NCBI GenBank assembly: GCA_003255025.1
Contig: QANY01009110.1
Coordinates: 1,550,001-1,614,000 of the forward strand
Length of the DNA stretch: 64,000 bases
Source of the DNA: Datisca glomerata
Taxonomy: Eukaryota > Streptophyta > Magnoliopsida > Cucurbitales > Datiscaceae
Direction: 5' to 3'
Shown piece after piece: positions 47,180 to 64,000 of this stretch. Both the position numbers and the translations under genes were made by a program. Position 1 is the first letter of the stretch. Each line of letters starts with the position of its first letter. Under the pieces are notes generated by a model, which did not search any database, had not been told where the DNA came from, and saw only the letters and a list, made by a program, of their open reading frames with translations.

Positions 47180-47400
47180 CTGGGGTCGCGACCTTCGTCA
47201 CGCGATTCGTCACCACAGCCACTGAAGAACAGTTCTAGGTTCACGATCCTGGTCTCCACTACCACCAAGCTAGGGTCCCGTAGAAGAGAGGGCCGCGAGC
47301 CTCGTCGACACAGCCGCCGAGCTAGGGTCCTGAAGAACAGAGAGCTAGGGTCGTGAGTCTTGTCACTACAGCCACCGAGCTAGGGTCTCGAAGAACAGAG
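47180..47400. repeat. Irregular GC-rich tandem repeat (GCTAGGGTC type)
   Basis: GCTAGGGTC occurs at 47269, 47321, 47344 and 47379, followed by GAAGAACAGAG or TAGAAGAGAG, with CACAGCC and GCCGAGC between. Spacing varies (52, 23 and 35 bases). Confidence 0.65.
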
Positions 47401-48542
47401 GTGAGGGTTTCATTCTCAAATTCTTATCTGATTTTAGTGATTTTTGTCTGATTTTGTGATTTTTGAGTATTTCTGAGTCGTTTTGGGTCTGCGTCCGCCT
47501 TATTTGCTGCCTCTTCTTCTTCGTCTTTTGTTTGTAATCGATCCAGGCTTTCGGACTCGGAATCCGTTGCTCACATATCTTAATGCGAGCCATTGCCATT
47601 CAGGAATTGCTTATTTCTTCAATTTAAGACTGGCGCTGAACGTGCTGGACTCGTTTTCTCAAGGAAAATGTAAGTAAAGCATTAGGCACTCAGATTTTAT
47701 TCTGAATGAGGATGACGTAAGTAAAAAGAGAGTGTCAGAAAATATGAATTGAAGAAGAAATTAGGAGTTGGGAGACCTAGAGAACATCTCTAACTCTCTA
47801 TCAACCCTCCAATTTTTGAAGTGATGCAAGCCTTCAAATGTTGATAATGTATGGGCTATCTTGCCACAGAAAGTCGTGAGTAAAGAAAATAAAGAGAATA
47901 ACTGTTGTTTCATGGTAGCAGTAATTAAGTAGCATTATGTTTGTCATTTGCTAGCTTATCTTATGTCCTGATATATTACCATGATGACTAACCATTGTAG
48001 ATGTTATTTTACTTGTCAGGTTTATGTAATGATGTCTTTCTTGTCCCTTGTTCTACCTAATAGCTCAATCTATTTCAACTTCATTCAAGAAGTGTAAGTG
48101 TATCTTTACGACTCAATTCGATTATACTTTTCAATATATTTGAATTTTTTGTAGCGTTGTTTCTATCTACCTTGTTTATTTTGAGTGCTGCAAGATCGAC
48201 AGTTTGGATTCTAATTGTCCATATGTGCACCAGTAACAATTTCTATGAACTAGTGGGTGTATATTGAAGTGTACATGGCTGCTTGGTTGCTAATCAGCAT
48301 CCTCATCCCAAAATAATTTCCCAAGTTGCTGCTCTGAAATCTTTGGTCGTTAATGTTTCTTCTTGCAGCTAGTACGAGTGTGTGACTGACTAGGTGCACT
48401 TTTTTAAAGTTTTTTTTAACTAAGATTTAAGGTCAGATTAATTGAGAAAACTTTTCTTGCTACCACCAAACCAAACTTTTCTAATTTTCTATCTGACAAT
48501 GCAAGTATAAGATGCAGCCCAAGTAAATCTATCATTTTCTAT

Positions 48543-48845
48543 TTGATAGCCCCATTTTTGAAGAAGAGAATTCTGACTATATTTGCATTAAACCATATAT
48601 GTGCTGTAAATATTCTAGTTTCAAGATTGATTCTTTTTCATATGTCTACCCCTGATTCTAGGCTAAGGATTAAAATTTTCGTACCTTCTGTTTGGTGGCC
48701 CCATTTTTTAAGAAGAGAATACGAAATATATTTGCGTTAAATGATATATTGTGCTGTAAATATTCTAGTTTCCAGATTCATTCCTTTATCATAGGATTAC
48801 TCCTGATTCTATGCTTAGGATTAAAATTTTATTACCTTTTCTTCG
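48543..48845. repeat. Tandem duplication of about 150 bp
   Basis: Copy 1 is about 48547-48695 and copy 2 about 48696-48845. Both contain CCCCATTTTTxAAGAAGAGAA, GTGCTGTAAATATTCTAGTTT, CCTGATTCTA and GGATTAAAATTTT in the same order. Divergence of about 15% by eye suggests an old event. Confidence 0.85.
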
Positions 48846-48976
48846 GTATCCCAGATTGGGCATTGTTGTATCTCCATCAAACTTTTTTTTGCCATTTTAC
48901 AACTTAATTCTTCTCCAGAGACAGCCAAGTTGATAAGTCAAAATCCCAAATATTTATCTTGAGCTGCACTAAAAAA

Positions 48977-48980
<4 letters not shown>

Positions 48981-49020
<40 letters not shown>
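48981..49020. repeat. (CT)20 microsatellite
   Basis: Uninterrupted CT dinucleotide run of 40 bases. Confidence 0.95.
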
Positions 49021-49024
<4 letters not shown>

Positions 49025-51599
49025 GAGTTGCACTCAAATAGTTCCCATAAGTATTGTATAGAATATGTCATCAATATGATTCACACATCCAGGTGTTGTC
49101 TTGTTACAGTCATCATGTAAAAAATATGACTTGCCCCTTGTGAGGTACTGTACGTGTAATACTTGAGACAATAAGTTAAACTGTCAAAGAATGGTCGTTT
49201 CAACTTTTACTGAAATTCCTCTAAATTCACTTCGAAACAACCTGTGTAATTACCATCGGTTGGTTCTGATCTCTAGCTTACAGCTGATGAAGAAACTTCT
49301 AAGATGCTTATATTTGTTAGCTGAATTCTCTTTCTGGTATATGGTGGCTTTTACTTGTATTTCACATGGACCATTGCTAGTTTAAATAAATACATTTCTG
49401 GACATTAATTCTTAAATATTAGTTATGTTGTTCGTATGTCTAGTTCTGTGTTGCACGACACCCAGAGTTTTTTAGTTTAGAAGAATAGGCATCAAAATGA
49501 GCCTATTATTCTTAACTCTTCAGGAACTTTCCATTCTTTTGGTCCTCTCAACTTAGAGGGGTTCTGTAAATTGAAATACATAGAGAACACAGTATATCAG
49601 TTGGAGTTTTTTAAACCACATTATACCTTTCATGTTCCTTTTTTTCTAATGGTGTATGTTCTAGACAAGTTCTAGACAAGTCTTATTATTTTTCATGATT
49701 ATGTTTGGCATTGTTTTATAGTGTGATTCAGAAGGTGATATTTGCAAGACTAGAACTATTCTTTTGCAGATATTCTTTCCTCACTTGAAGTTACCTTGGA
49801 CCACGGCATGCCTATGAGGAGGAAAGGGGTATGTGCAATAGGCCAAAAGAGTGTTATTATGTTAGTCTATTTTACCCTACTTTTTTAAGTATAATATGTA
49901 GATGATTGCTTGTTTGCGGGTATCTGGAACTCTTTAGAACTGTTGTTTTGAAGCAACGTACAACTACATAATCAGCTCTTGATGTCTGACTTTCTTTTGA
50001 CCTGTTTTATTTCTTCAAGTTGCATGGTTTTGTGAAAATCTTTTTATATTTTTCATTTATTGGAATAAGTTTGCTTGTATATTTTAAGGATAAGTTAGTT
50101 TTCAAGTTACATTTATTTGTAAGTTGATCAAATGAATAATGTAAAACTTTGTTGAAATGATTAAATGTTAATGTTATCAATTATTATATTGGTGTTCTTT
50201 ATGCTACTTAAAATTATCATTTTGAAAGTGTTTAATATGAATACTTGACTATAACAATGAGTCTTATGGTATTTCACTCTATAGGATACAAGATACCCAT
50301 GAATATTAATCACAAGTATTAAAAAACTTATTGAATACATTCAAAGGGGTTCGAAAATCTTATTAAACAAAGTTCTACATGAGTTAAAAAATCTTGTAAA
50401 AATTGAGAGACCATATCATTTTTCACAGGAGACATTACGTTTTGTAAAAAATGTGAACTTTTAATATGAGGAGTTGTCATAGGTGCTGTGAGAACTCTGT
50501 AGATTACTTTTTACAGGGTTTTCTGTCTCTTATAGAATGTCATATTTATTGTAGTGTATTAATGGAATTGCATTCAAAGAATACATGAGTAGCAGTTTCA
50601 GTACCTGAAGAACAAAAGACACAAGCTGTGTCAGTTGAATTATGCCAATGAGGAACTCTATTTTTGGTTGACAATATTTTCGAAACATCTTATAAATGCG
50701 TAAACTACTAGTGAACTTTTATATTAGTAAATTGATGAGAGAACCCTTATTTTGAGTCATACCAAATTATTTGTAAATAGTTCACTTCATACATATGTTT
50801 ATTTAGCTGTTACTCGGTATGAAAGGAATTTTTAGGGAAGTGGCAGTGACACTGTTTTAATTAAGTTTTAAGATTTATATAAACATGTTATACTAATCCA
50901 AGCAACAAAAGAACAAACAGTTAATATGAGCTTGGTTAGATCATATATTTAGAAGAAGATGAAAAAACTACCATTGTCAAAGTACATGAGAGAAAAAAAT
51001 GATAATGTAATAGTATTTGAATAGTTTGTTGATATTTTGTAAATTAGACACATCTAATGATTTATGTAATAGTACTAGAATGGTTTGTCGTGATTTTGAA
51101 AGATATATCATTGATGCAGAGATCACTACTGGTTAACATGCAGAGAAATATGTTTTCATTCCATGTATCCAATTAAGCCCAACATATGAATATTTATTTA
51201 AATTTAAAAGAAAATAATTTTCAGAATGATTATGTTTTATAATGATTATTAATAAGGCTTAAAACAAACAATTTCTCATATTGTGATCTATCTTTTGAAA
51301 CATATTTTTTTCATGGACAACTATATATCGTACTTACTAGAAATATCTCATTAGTAACAATAAAGATACTAGTTAGGCAAATAGTGATCAGCAGAAAGAT
51401 GATGTATAACAAAGAATATAGTGTACAATGAAATATTCTAGGTAAAGTAATTAATCATCGGTTTGGTTTTTAAAAGTATTTCGATCTAAATAAGAAGACT
51501 TTAATTTCAATACTCTTTTTTTTGTGCAGTGTAGAGTGACAATTGCTACAATACAAATTTATAAGTAGTCAACTACAAATGTCATACAATGGATAACTT

Positions 51600-52200
51600 T
51601 CACAATTCGCCTTTCCCTTTTCTCTGTAAACCCTAGCCGCGTCCTTTTCTTCCCTGCTTTCAGTCTTTGCTTTCATAGCTCTCCCCGTGACCATCTTTGT
51701 TTTCCATCAGCTTTCTTCTTTCCCTTTTCCTTTTTCTTTTCTATTTTTTCGTATTTTCCCTCTTCCCCTCCTCTGGTTTTTGCTCTCCTTCGCCATTCCC
51801 TCTGCTTCCCCTCTATCTTTCTGTCCCATTCTCCGTTCTTCTATGGTTCCCCCTCTCCGCCCCTCTCTGTTTCTCTACCGACACCCCCTCTGCTTCCCTC
51901 CTAACGCCGCTCTTTGTTTCCTTCCACCGCCCCTTTATGCTCCCCTCTCGTCTCTTTTCCTTCTGTTTCTTCCCTGTATTTGCGTTTGTTCTCTGCATGT
52001 CAAGCTTTTGTTCTTCCGATTTGGAAGTTTTGTGTCTCGTTTATGTGGACTTTGGTCATCTCTGCTCTTTAGTGGTTTTTCTCTCCTCAGATCTAGATCT
52101 GACTTTTTTGGAACTTGTAGGACCCATTTTGAGATTATCTTATTCTTCATGCAGATTTGCTCTTACAATACTAGTTGTCAAAATTAGGATTAGATGGTTG
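51600..52200 (+). other. Pyrimidine-rich tract resembling a plant 5' leader
   Basis: Strong T/C bias on the + strand from about 51600 to 52000, preceded by AAACCCTAGCCGCG, a common context in plant 5' leaders. Overlapping frames in three phases stay open because of the composition bias and encode only Phe/Leu/Ser/Pro, so no protein is claimed. It may be the leader of an untraced transcript. Confidence 0.3.
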
Positions 52201-52352
52201 AGAATTTAATGAAAAAGCTGATTGTGCTCTATGTGTGCAGTTCATGAACACGATTCGTTCTATAATCTTAAATAGATTTTTACTGATCTTATTTGATATT
52301 TATAAATGTGTATTTATATTTAGATCTAATAGTTTCAATTAGATTCTAGGAC

Positions 52353-52415
52353 TGTTATATATTATTTATGTTTATGAATATGGTGCTGGTGTATATTATT
52401 TATGTTTATGAATGA
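52353..52415. repeat. Short direct repeat
   Basis: TATATTATTTATGTTTATGAAT occurs twice, about 38 bases apart, separated by ATGGTGCTGG. Confidence 0.8.
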
Positions 52416-52743
52416 AATATTTTTCTTAAAAACTACTACAAATGTTAAGATAATTACATATACGAATGTATTTTTACAAAGCACGTGCAAGGCAGGTTCC
52501 GTTTTTCTAGTGATATAAAAAGGATGTGAGGGAAATAACCTTTTTGTTGACTAATATATCTTTTATATTATTTACTTATGATACATGTATTGACATTTGA
52601 GAAAAATGCAAATAATTAATTTAGTTTGTATTTAATAAATTTATTGAACATTTTATTAACTATAAATTGAAATTATGAGAATTTAGCTTGACAAAACAAT
52701 TAATGAGAATTTATATATTTTTCCAGTAAAAAGTAAACATTAA

Positions 52744-54398
52744 GGGATCGTTTGGTACGGGTTAAATAAGAATGCTGGAAAAGTTAAGTTGTTGAGTAAG
52801 TTTAAATGGTAAAATTAGATAACAAGATATTAAAATTATCATGTTTGGTGATTCATAGTTAAGTGAAAAAGTTAAAAAAATATGATTCACTTGTTTGGTG
52901 TGTAGGAAACTTGAGTGAGGTTATTGAGAAAGTTTGATAAAGTTGTTAGGAAAGTTTGATAAAGTTGTTGGAAAGTGTAATAAAAACATTAATTATTTAT
53001 AGTTTCTTTTATTATCAAATTTTTATTTCTTGTTAATAATTATTTATAGATTCTAATACGCACAATAAAATTATTTTACGCACTAATTAATGAACTATTT
53101 TATTAACCTATCAATAATTAAATCAACTATTTTTCTCTTACTCCGGCAAAAATTGAAATAATTTTTTTATTTATACCGTACAAATAAATTCAATGATAAA
53201 CTGTTCAAAATTACGTAGCAAAATTGTATATATATTCTCTATTGGCAATTGCTAAAAAATCTTAATAATTCACGTCGTATTTGATTAAATTTTCTCTGAC
53301 ATCACAAATTAGTTATCGTATATTTTTTCTTTTTTTATAAAAAATAAATATGATATAAATAACCGTCATTCATATTAACACATTAAAATATTTAAAAATA
53401 CATAACAGCTTTTCTGCTACATGATTATCAATATTCTTCCGCTCTAGCTTCTACTCTTTAGTAGATATATATACCATGGTTATCAATATTCTTCCGCTCT
53501 AACTAGAACGGGTAAAATATTTTGGTTCTGGCACGAGCACAAAACATAACATGGTTGCAATTTTTTATCATATTTCGGTTAAATACAATCTAAAACTGAA
53601 TATAAATAATTGAGAGAACCTCCCCTAATTCGTGGTTCCGTTCCACGGGTCCGGTCCTCCACACAAAAAATGAGATGTGATAAACAATCCAATTATAGTT
53701 TCCTCTATAAATTTAATATATTTTTAAATATTAATAGTTTATGAATAATATTCATGTTAGGGAGGAATATATTTTTTAATTTAAAAAAATATTTGATATC
53801 ATTAACATGTATTCTAATCATTTAAAATTTAGATTATGTATATAGAAAGAGTTTATCTATCATTAATTCAAACTTAATATTTTATTTCATTCATTCCAAT
53901 TAACGTGCACATCTTAATCTCACGAGACGACTCCGAGACAAGTTGGCGGACAAGTCTTTCAGGACATGGATCGGATGGGATGAAAAAAATCTTAAAATTC
54001 GGTATTGGGACCGTTTCGGTTTCACCAGGACTCGTACAAGATCCGACGGGATTTAAGGATCATGATATTTTACGACACTTTTGTGAGGTTTTGTGCTTGA
54101 AGAAAATATATATAAAAAATCAAGTAAGAATATTGAAATAAATAATGATATTTTTATGGAGATTTGGAAAAGAAATTATTTTGAAAAATGTGTAGATGTG
54201 TGTTGTAACATGGTAAAGTTATTTGATAAAATAGATTTTTGTGGGAAAGTGATAGAGAAAGTAATATGAGATTGTTATTTTATGAGGTTAAATAACTTTA
54301 TTATGTCAAATGAAAATACTTATAACAAACATGAGAAAATACTGAAAAATAAGTTTGTTATGTACTTTATCAAGAGAATACCAATACCAAACACCCCC
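52744..54398. mobile_element. PIF/Harbinger-like non-autonomous element, probably with a nested insert
   Basis: The left end GGGATCGTTTGGTACGGG and the right end CCAATACCAAACACCCCC are inverted. TAA flanks both (52741-52743 and 54399-54401). It is 1655 bp and the outer about 240 bases of each side are A/G-rich in MITE style. The middle, with a GC-richer patch at 53900-54060, reads differently and may be a later insertion. No transposase is seen. Confidence 0.65.
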
Positions 54399-55095
54399 TA
54401 ACATCTTAAAAAGCATGCTAAATTGGAGAAACTTTTGAAAATGAAAAATGCATTTGATAGTTATATTTTTTCTTGAATATATATCCTAAGAAGATTAACA
54501 CAAAAATTTCCTTACGAAATGATTATATTGAATTTATAGTCTTGGTACCTTGAACAAAAATGATAGTATTGGTATTAAATGTGCTATAATAATTTATTTT
54601 TTCTTAACACATCAATAAATCTTACGAATCTATAAAATGAGATATTGAAAAAAAATTAATGGACATGTGCACGCATGTGCTATTATGATCAGGACAAAAT
54701 ATCGTGATCCCATGAGGTGATCTATCTTTAAAAATCATTCTCAGTTTGGATTACAAACTGTAAGTCGTCTGCAATGATTAAAAGTAGAAACTTTTGAGTT
54801 TCTTTTTGCCCATTACTTACAATTAAATTATCTACAACTTAATCTTATCTTAGTATATTAATTAATCTATACAAATAATAATAAATGATAAAAATAATGA
54901 TAATATTGTATAAATAAGAAATAATAACTATGAAAATAGTATCATCATAATTACGTGAAAATGTGAATTATATGATGCCTTTCCTCACGTGTAACCCATG
55001 TGCCCCACTTCCACCAACATTTGTCTAGTTAGTTACTATTCTATCATTTTTATTATTTAATTTAAATGTATCAATCTCTTTATTTTTCTCAATCT

Positions 55096-55119
55096 ATATA
55101 TATATATATATATATATAT
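55096..55119. repeat. (TA)12 microsatellite
   Basis: TA dinucleotide run. Similar shorter runs occur at about 56028-56042 and 56125-56134. Confidence 0.9.
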
Positions 55120-55471
55120 CCATTAAATGTCTTTTTCTCTATATATATCTTTCTATCTTTCTCTATTTAACCGAATTATTCCCCCTCTCTCATTCTCTCC
55201 AAATTAATAGTAATTGAATATCACTGTCCCATTTAAATAGTAATTGAATCTTTCTCTCCAATTTTATGTGTGTGTATATAGATATGAGCTTTATATATGA
55301 ATATATATAACATTACACTCAGACACGTTATAAACCACATAAAAATATGTATTATATTATTGTATATGTAGATGTTCAAAATCTACCGTCAAATCAAATT
55401 GTCACGTATCGCACAATGAACTCTATAATCTTGCATAACAATGACATAACGAAGGATTATCTTGACACTAG

Positions 55472-55960
55472 TGTGATGCCCAACCTACTACACTTCGACG
55501 TTCAAGTCAGTAGAATATATTTTTAGATTGGTATTATCAAATACTGAGAGAATGCATACCGTTCTCGTAAGAGGTCACCATCTATTTATAATGAAGGAAG
55601 GAGAATATTTAGAGAAATTTCCTCCAAATCAGGCATTGTTATCTTATCCCTTTAAACAACTTTGAGATTGTCTTGGAGATGATGAGATCGTGTCTCTGTT
55701 ACATCAGAGGAGGTGAGCCCTCGGTCATCATGGCGGCCTCGGTCATGGATGAGTCTTCGGTCATCATAGTGACCTCGGTCATGAATGAGCCATTAATCAT
55801 CATGGTGACCTTGAGCCTTACGAAGTTGGCCCATCTTTCAAAGCCCTTGGGTTGAGATTTTATGGACCTCTCATTATAAGATGAGTATTGGGCCTTGCCT
55901 AAAAATCTTATTTGAAGTGGGCTCTAGCACATGTGTTTTTTATCCCCCCCACACTTTATA
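55472..55960 (+). mobile_element. Possible solo LTR
   Basis: Begins TGTGATGCCCAACC, has a TATA-like CTATTTATAATG at about 55582, and ends in a C-run with CACA near 55953. Composition differs from the flanks. It includes an 18-bp tandem repeat at 55719-55810 (CCTCGGTCATxATGGxxG, five units, alternating as a 36-bp higher unit). No target duplication and no internal retrotransposon sequence were found, so this is only a candidate. Confidence 0.3.
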
Positions 55961-57584
55961 TACACTAATTAAAAGTACATGTTATATATTGTATATACAT
56001 GCAAGATACTTTATATACACCTGCTATATATATATATATATATTTGTACATTATTAATTTATATTATTTTAAATGTAGCATATATAACATATATATTCTT
56101 CACAAATAGTTTAGAGAGGGATATATATATATATTAGGGTTTTAAAATTTTCATAAAATAATTATTAAATGTTGTAGAATGGCATGAGAGGAAATGAGTG
56201 CTTCTAGTAGGTGGGTCAAAAAAATATTGCTATATGATGTTTATGAAATATGTTATGTATTTTTGTATTAACATTTTATAATGTATTTATTTTTGTATAA
56301 AGCCCGAGTATTAAACTCCTTTTTGAACGTGGTTGGTCTTCTTCCTCTTATTTCCTCGGCGACCATGATCATGGTATTCAGATTTGATCCAGAGTTAGTT
56401 TATGCTTTCAATTTCATTTATTAAAGTAAATTCCTTGACAAAAAAAGTTGAAGTAAATTGAATTGCAGAGTCTCATATAATTGAGGTACGTTGAAGCTCC
56501 GTCGTGTAATTGTGTATATGATTATAGGTGCATCAGACCTCATCCTGTGGTGTTAGATTCAACATCTAAAAATTCGTCACGCTCTGAGAATGAGGAAGGT
56601 TGAGGAAAATCGGAAGCTGCCGCAGTGACTATAATTATGGTGATTGGGGAAATGGCGGCAGTCAATGCTGCTAAATAAATTGAGCTTACTGCTCCAACAT
56701 AATTAAAGAATAGTGTAATTGAGTTTAATTTAATGAAGTTCGTTAGGAGTATTTTCTCAAGAGGTTTTAATTTGAGTATTTTGTATACGTAGGAATTCAG
56801 GAGTGCGGTCCGTTTGAATCAAAATGTACCAAAATAAGCTCTTTTCATGGATGGGATGGCAGACCAATATGCCAAACAGTGATTTATGATATGACACCAT
56901 CCACACATTAAAAATATAAACAGAAGAGTTGTACATTATTTTTTTCTTTTCCTCTCCTCTAACTCGTTACAGTAACATTATCATATAATTTATGAAAACA
57001 AAAATTGTAGTACAAGGAATATACAAAAGAACCGTATTCTCTTTTTCTTAATTTTTTTATAATTCTTTGTGGATAGTCCATCACCTTCCGGCTTGCATAA
57101 AATTATTAGTTATTTTTTTTCAAACAATACATTACCAAGCTAATAGTTACCAAATGCCACAAGAAAAATGATGAGCTAAGTTGGCACCTGGTTTTATACT
57201 CCGACAAACACGGGAAAAAAGAAAAAAAGACACCAACCTGTTGAGACACCCACAGGCTCAAGCATATTATGCATGCTTATTACCAGTTACGAGTAAAACT
57301 TAAGTTCATAGTTGAACCAGAGATTAACAGGGAATGCTTTTAATCTGATAGGGTAATAAAATGGTGTAGCTTTGATACTAACATGTGAAATTATGCATCC
57401 ATATGACAAATTGTGAGTTGCAGCAACCGGAAGCCTCAACAATACGGACACATTAAAAAACAAAGCTATCTTATTTTTATTTTTCAGTCAAAAATATTAT
57501 AAGCTAGATATCTATTAGACAATCAAAATGGGACTGTTACTCAGAATGAAGGGTGGAACCAGAGAGAGTTGACGTCGATCATGT

Positions 57585-64000
<6,416 letters not shown>

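Larger units (their letters stand above)
46318..51599. other. Long spacer, no gene recognised
   Basis: Mostly AT-rich. The stretch 47000-47700 is GC-richer and resembles a plant 5' leader followed by a possible donor (AAATGTAAGTAAAG at 47668), but no protein family is visible. A repeat-rich tract (47180-47400), a tandem duplication (48543-48845) and a CT tract are listed separately. A non-coding transcript or an unrecognised gene start is possible. Confidence 0.4.
54402..57560. other. Spacer between the Harbinger-like element and UGP
   Basis: AT-rich, with TA microsatellites and an LTR-like segment (55472-55960). No coding gene is supported. A GC-richer patch at 56490-56680 has no recognisable product. 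Confidence 0.5.

Noticed and set aside
51687..52209. Two overlapping open frames of 166 and 170 residues on +
   Set aside because: Both stay open only because of extreme C/T composition. They overlap in different phases and encode Phe/Leu/Ser/Pro runs with no domain.

Overview
This window is plant nuclear DNA. It holds multi-exon genes with GT-AG introns, three recognisable plant proteins, Ty1/copia and Mutator-like (MULE) transposons, and many MITE-like elements in AT-rich spacers. A eudicot is likely. A cucurbit is possible, because Ulp1-carrying MULEs are known from melon, but that is a weak inference.

Three host genes are supported. (1) SDG40, a SET-domain lysine methyltransferase of the Rubisco-LSMT type, lies on + at 10364-14680 with six exons. 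(2) A class IV HD-ZIP (HD-START) transcription factor of the HDG/ROC group lies on + at 32359-36248 with ten exons. (3) UTP-glucose-1-phosphate uridylyltransferase (UGP) lies on - at 57585-63399. Eighteen exons are visible and the first roughly 40 codons lie beyond the right edge. All joins used keep frame. The three genes have unrelated roles (protein methylation, epidermal transcription, UDP-glucose synthesis) and no shared operon or pathway is implied.

Layout. 1-2.7 kb: broken MULE transposase joined to a plant mobile domain, minus strand. 4.0-10.0 kb: a second, Ulp1-type MULE relic, with transposase on +, DUF1985 and C48 protease remnants on -, and six blocks of palindromic tandem repeats. 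10.36-14.68 kb: SDG40, whose fifth intron holds a 1.08-kb TIR element carrying a broken patellin gene fragment. 14.7-20.8 kb: spacer with small repeats. 20.9-27.9 kb: a nested and internally deleted copia cluster, mostly minus strand. 28.3-32.2 kb: MITEs and AT-rich spacer. 32.4-36.2 kb: HD-ZIP IV gene. 36.8-46.3 kb: a full-length but dead copia element on +, sitting inside an older PIF/Harbinger-type MITE with matching TTA target duplications. 46.3-57.5 kb: spacer with minisatellites and another PIF/Harbinger-like element. 57.6-64 kb: UGP, with a repeat-filled TIR element in one intron.

Most notable: the patellin-carrying element in SDG40, the roughly 31-bp palindromic arrays confined to the Ulp1-MULE relic, and a probable GC-AG intron in the HD-ZIP gene. 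I saw no tRNA, rRNA or CRISPR. All calls come from reading the sequence; no database search was possible.
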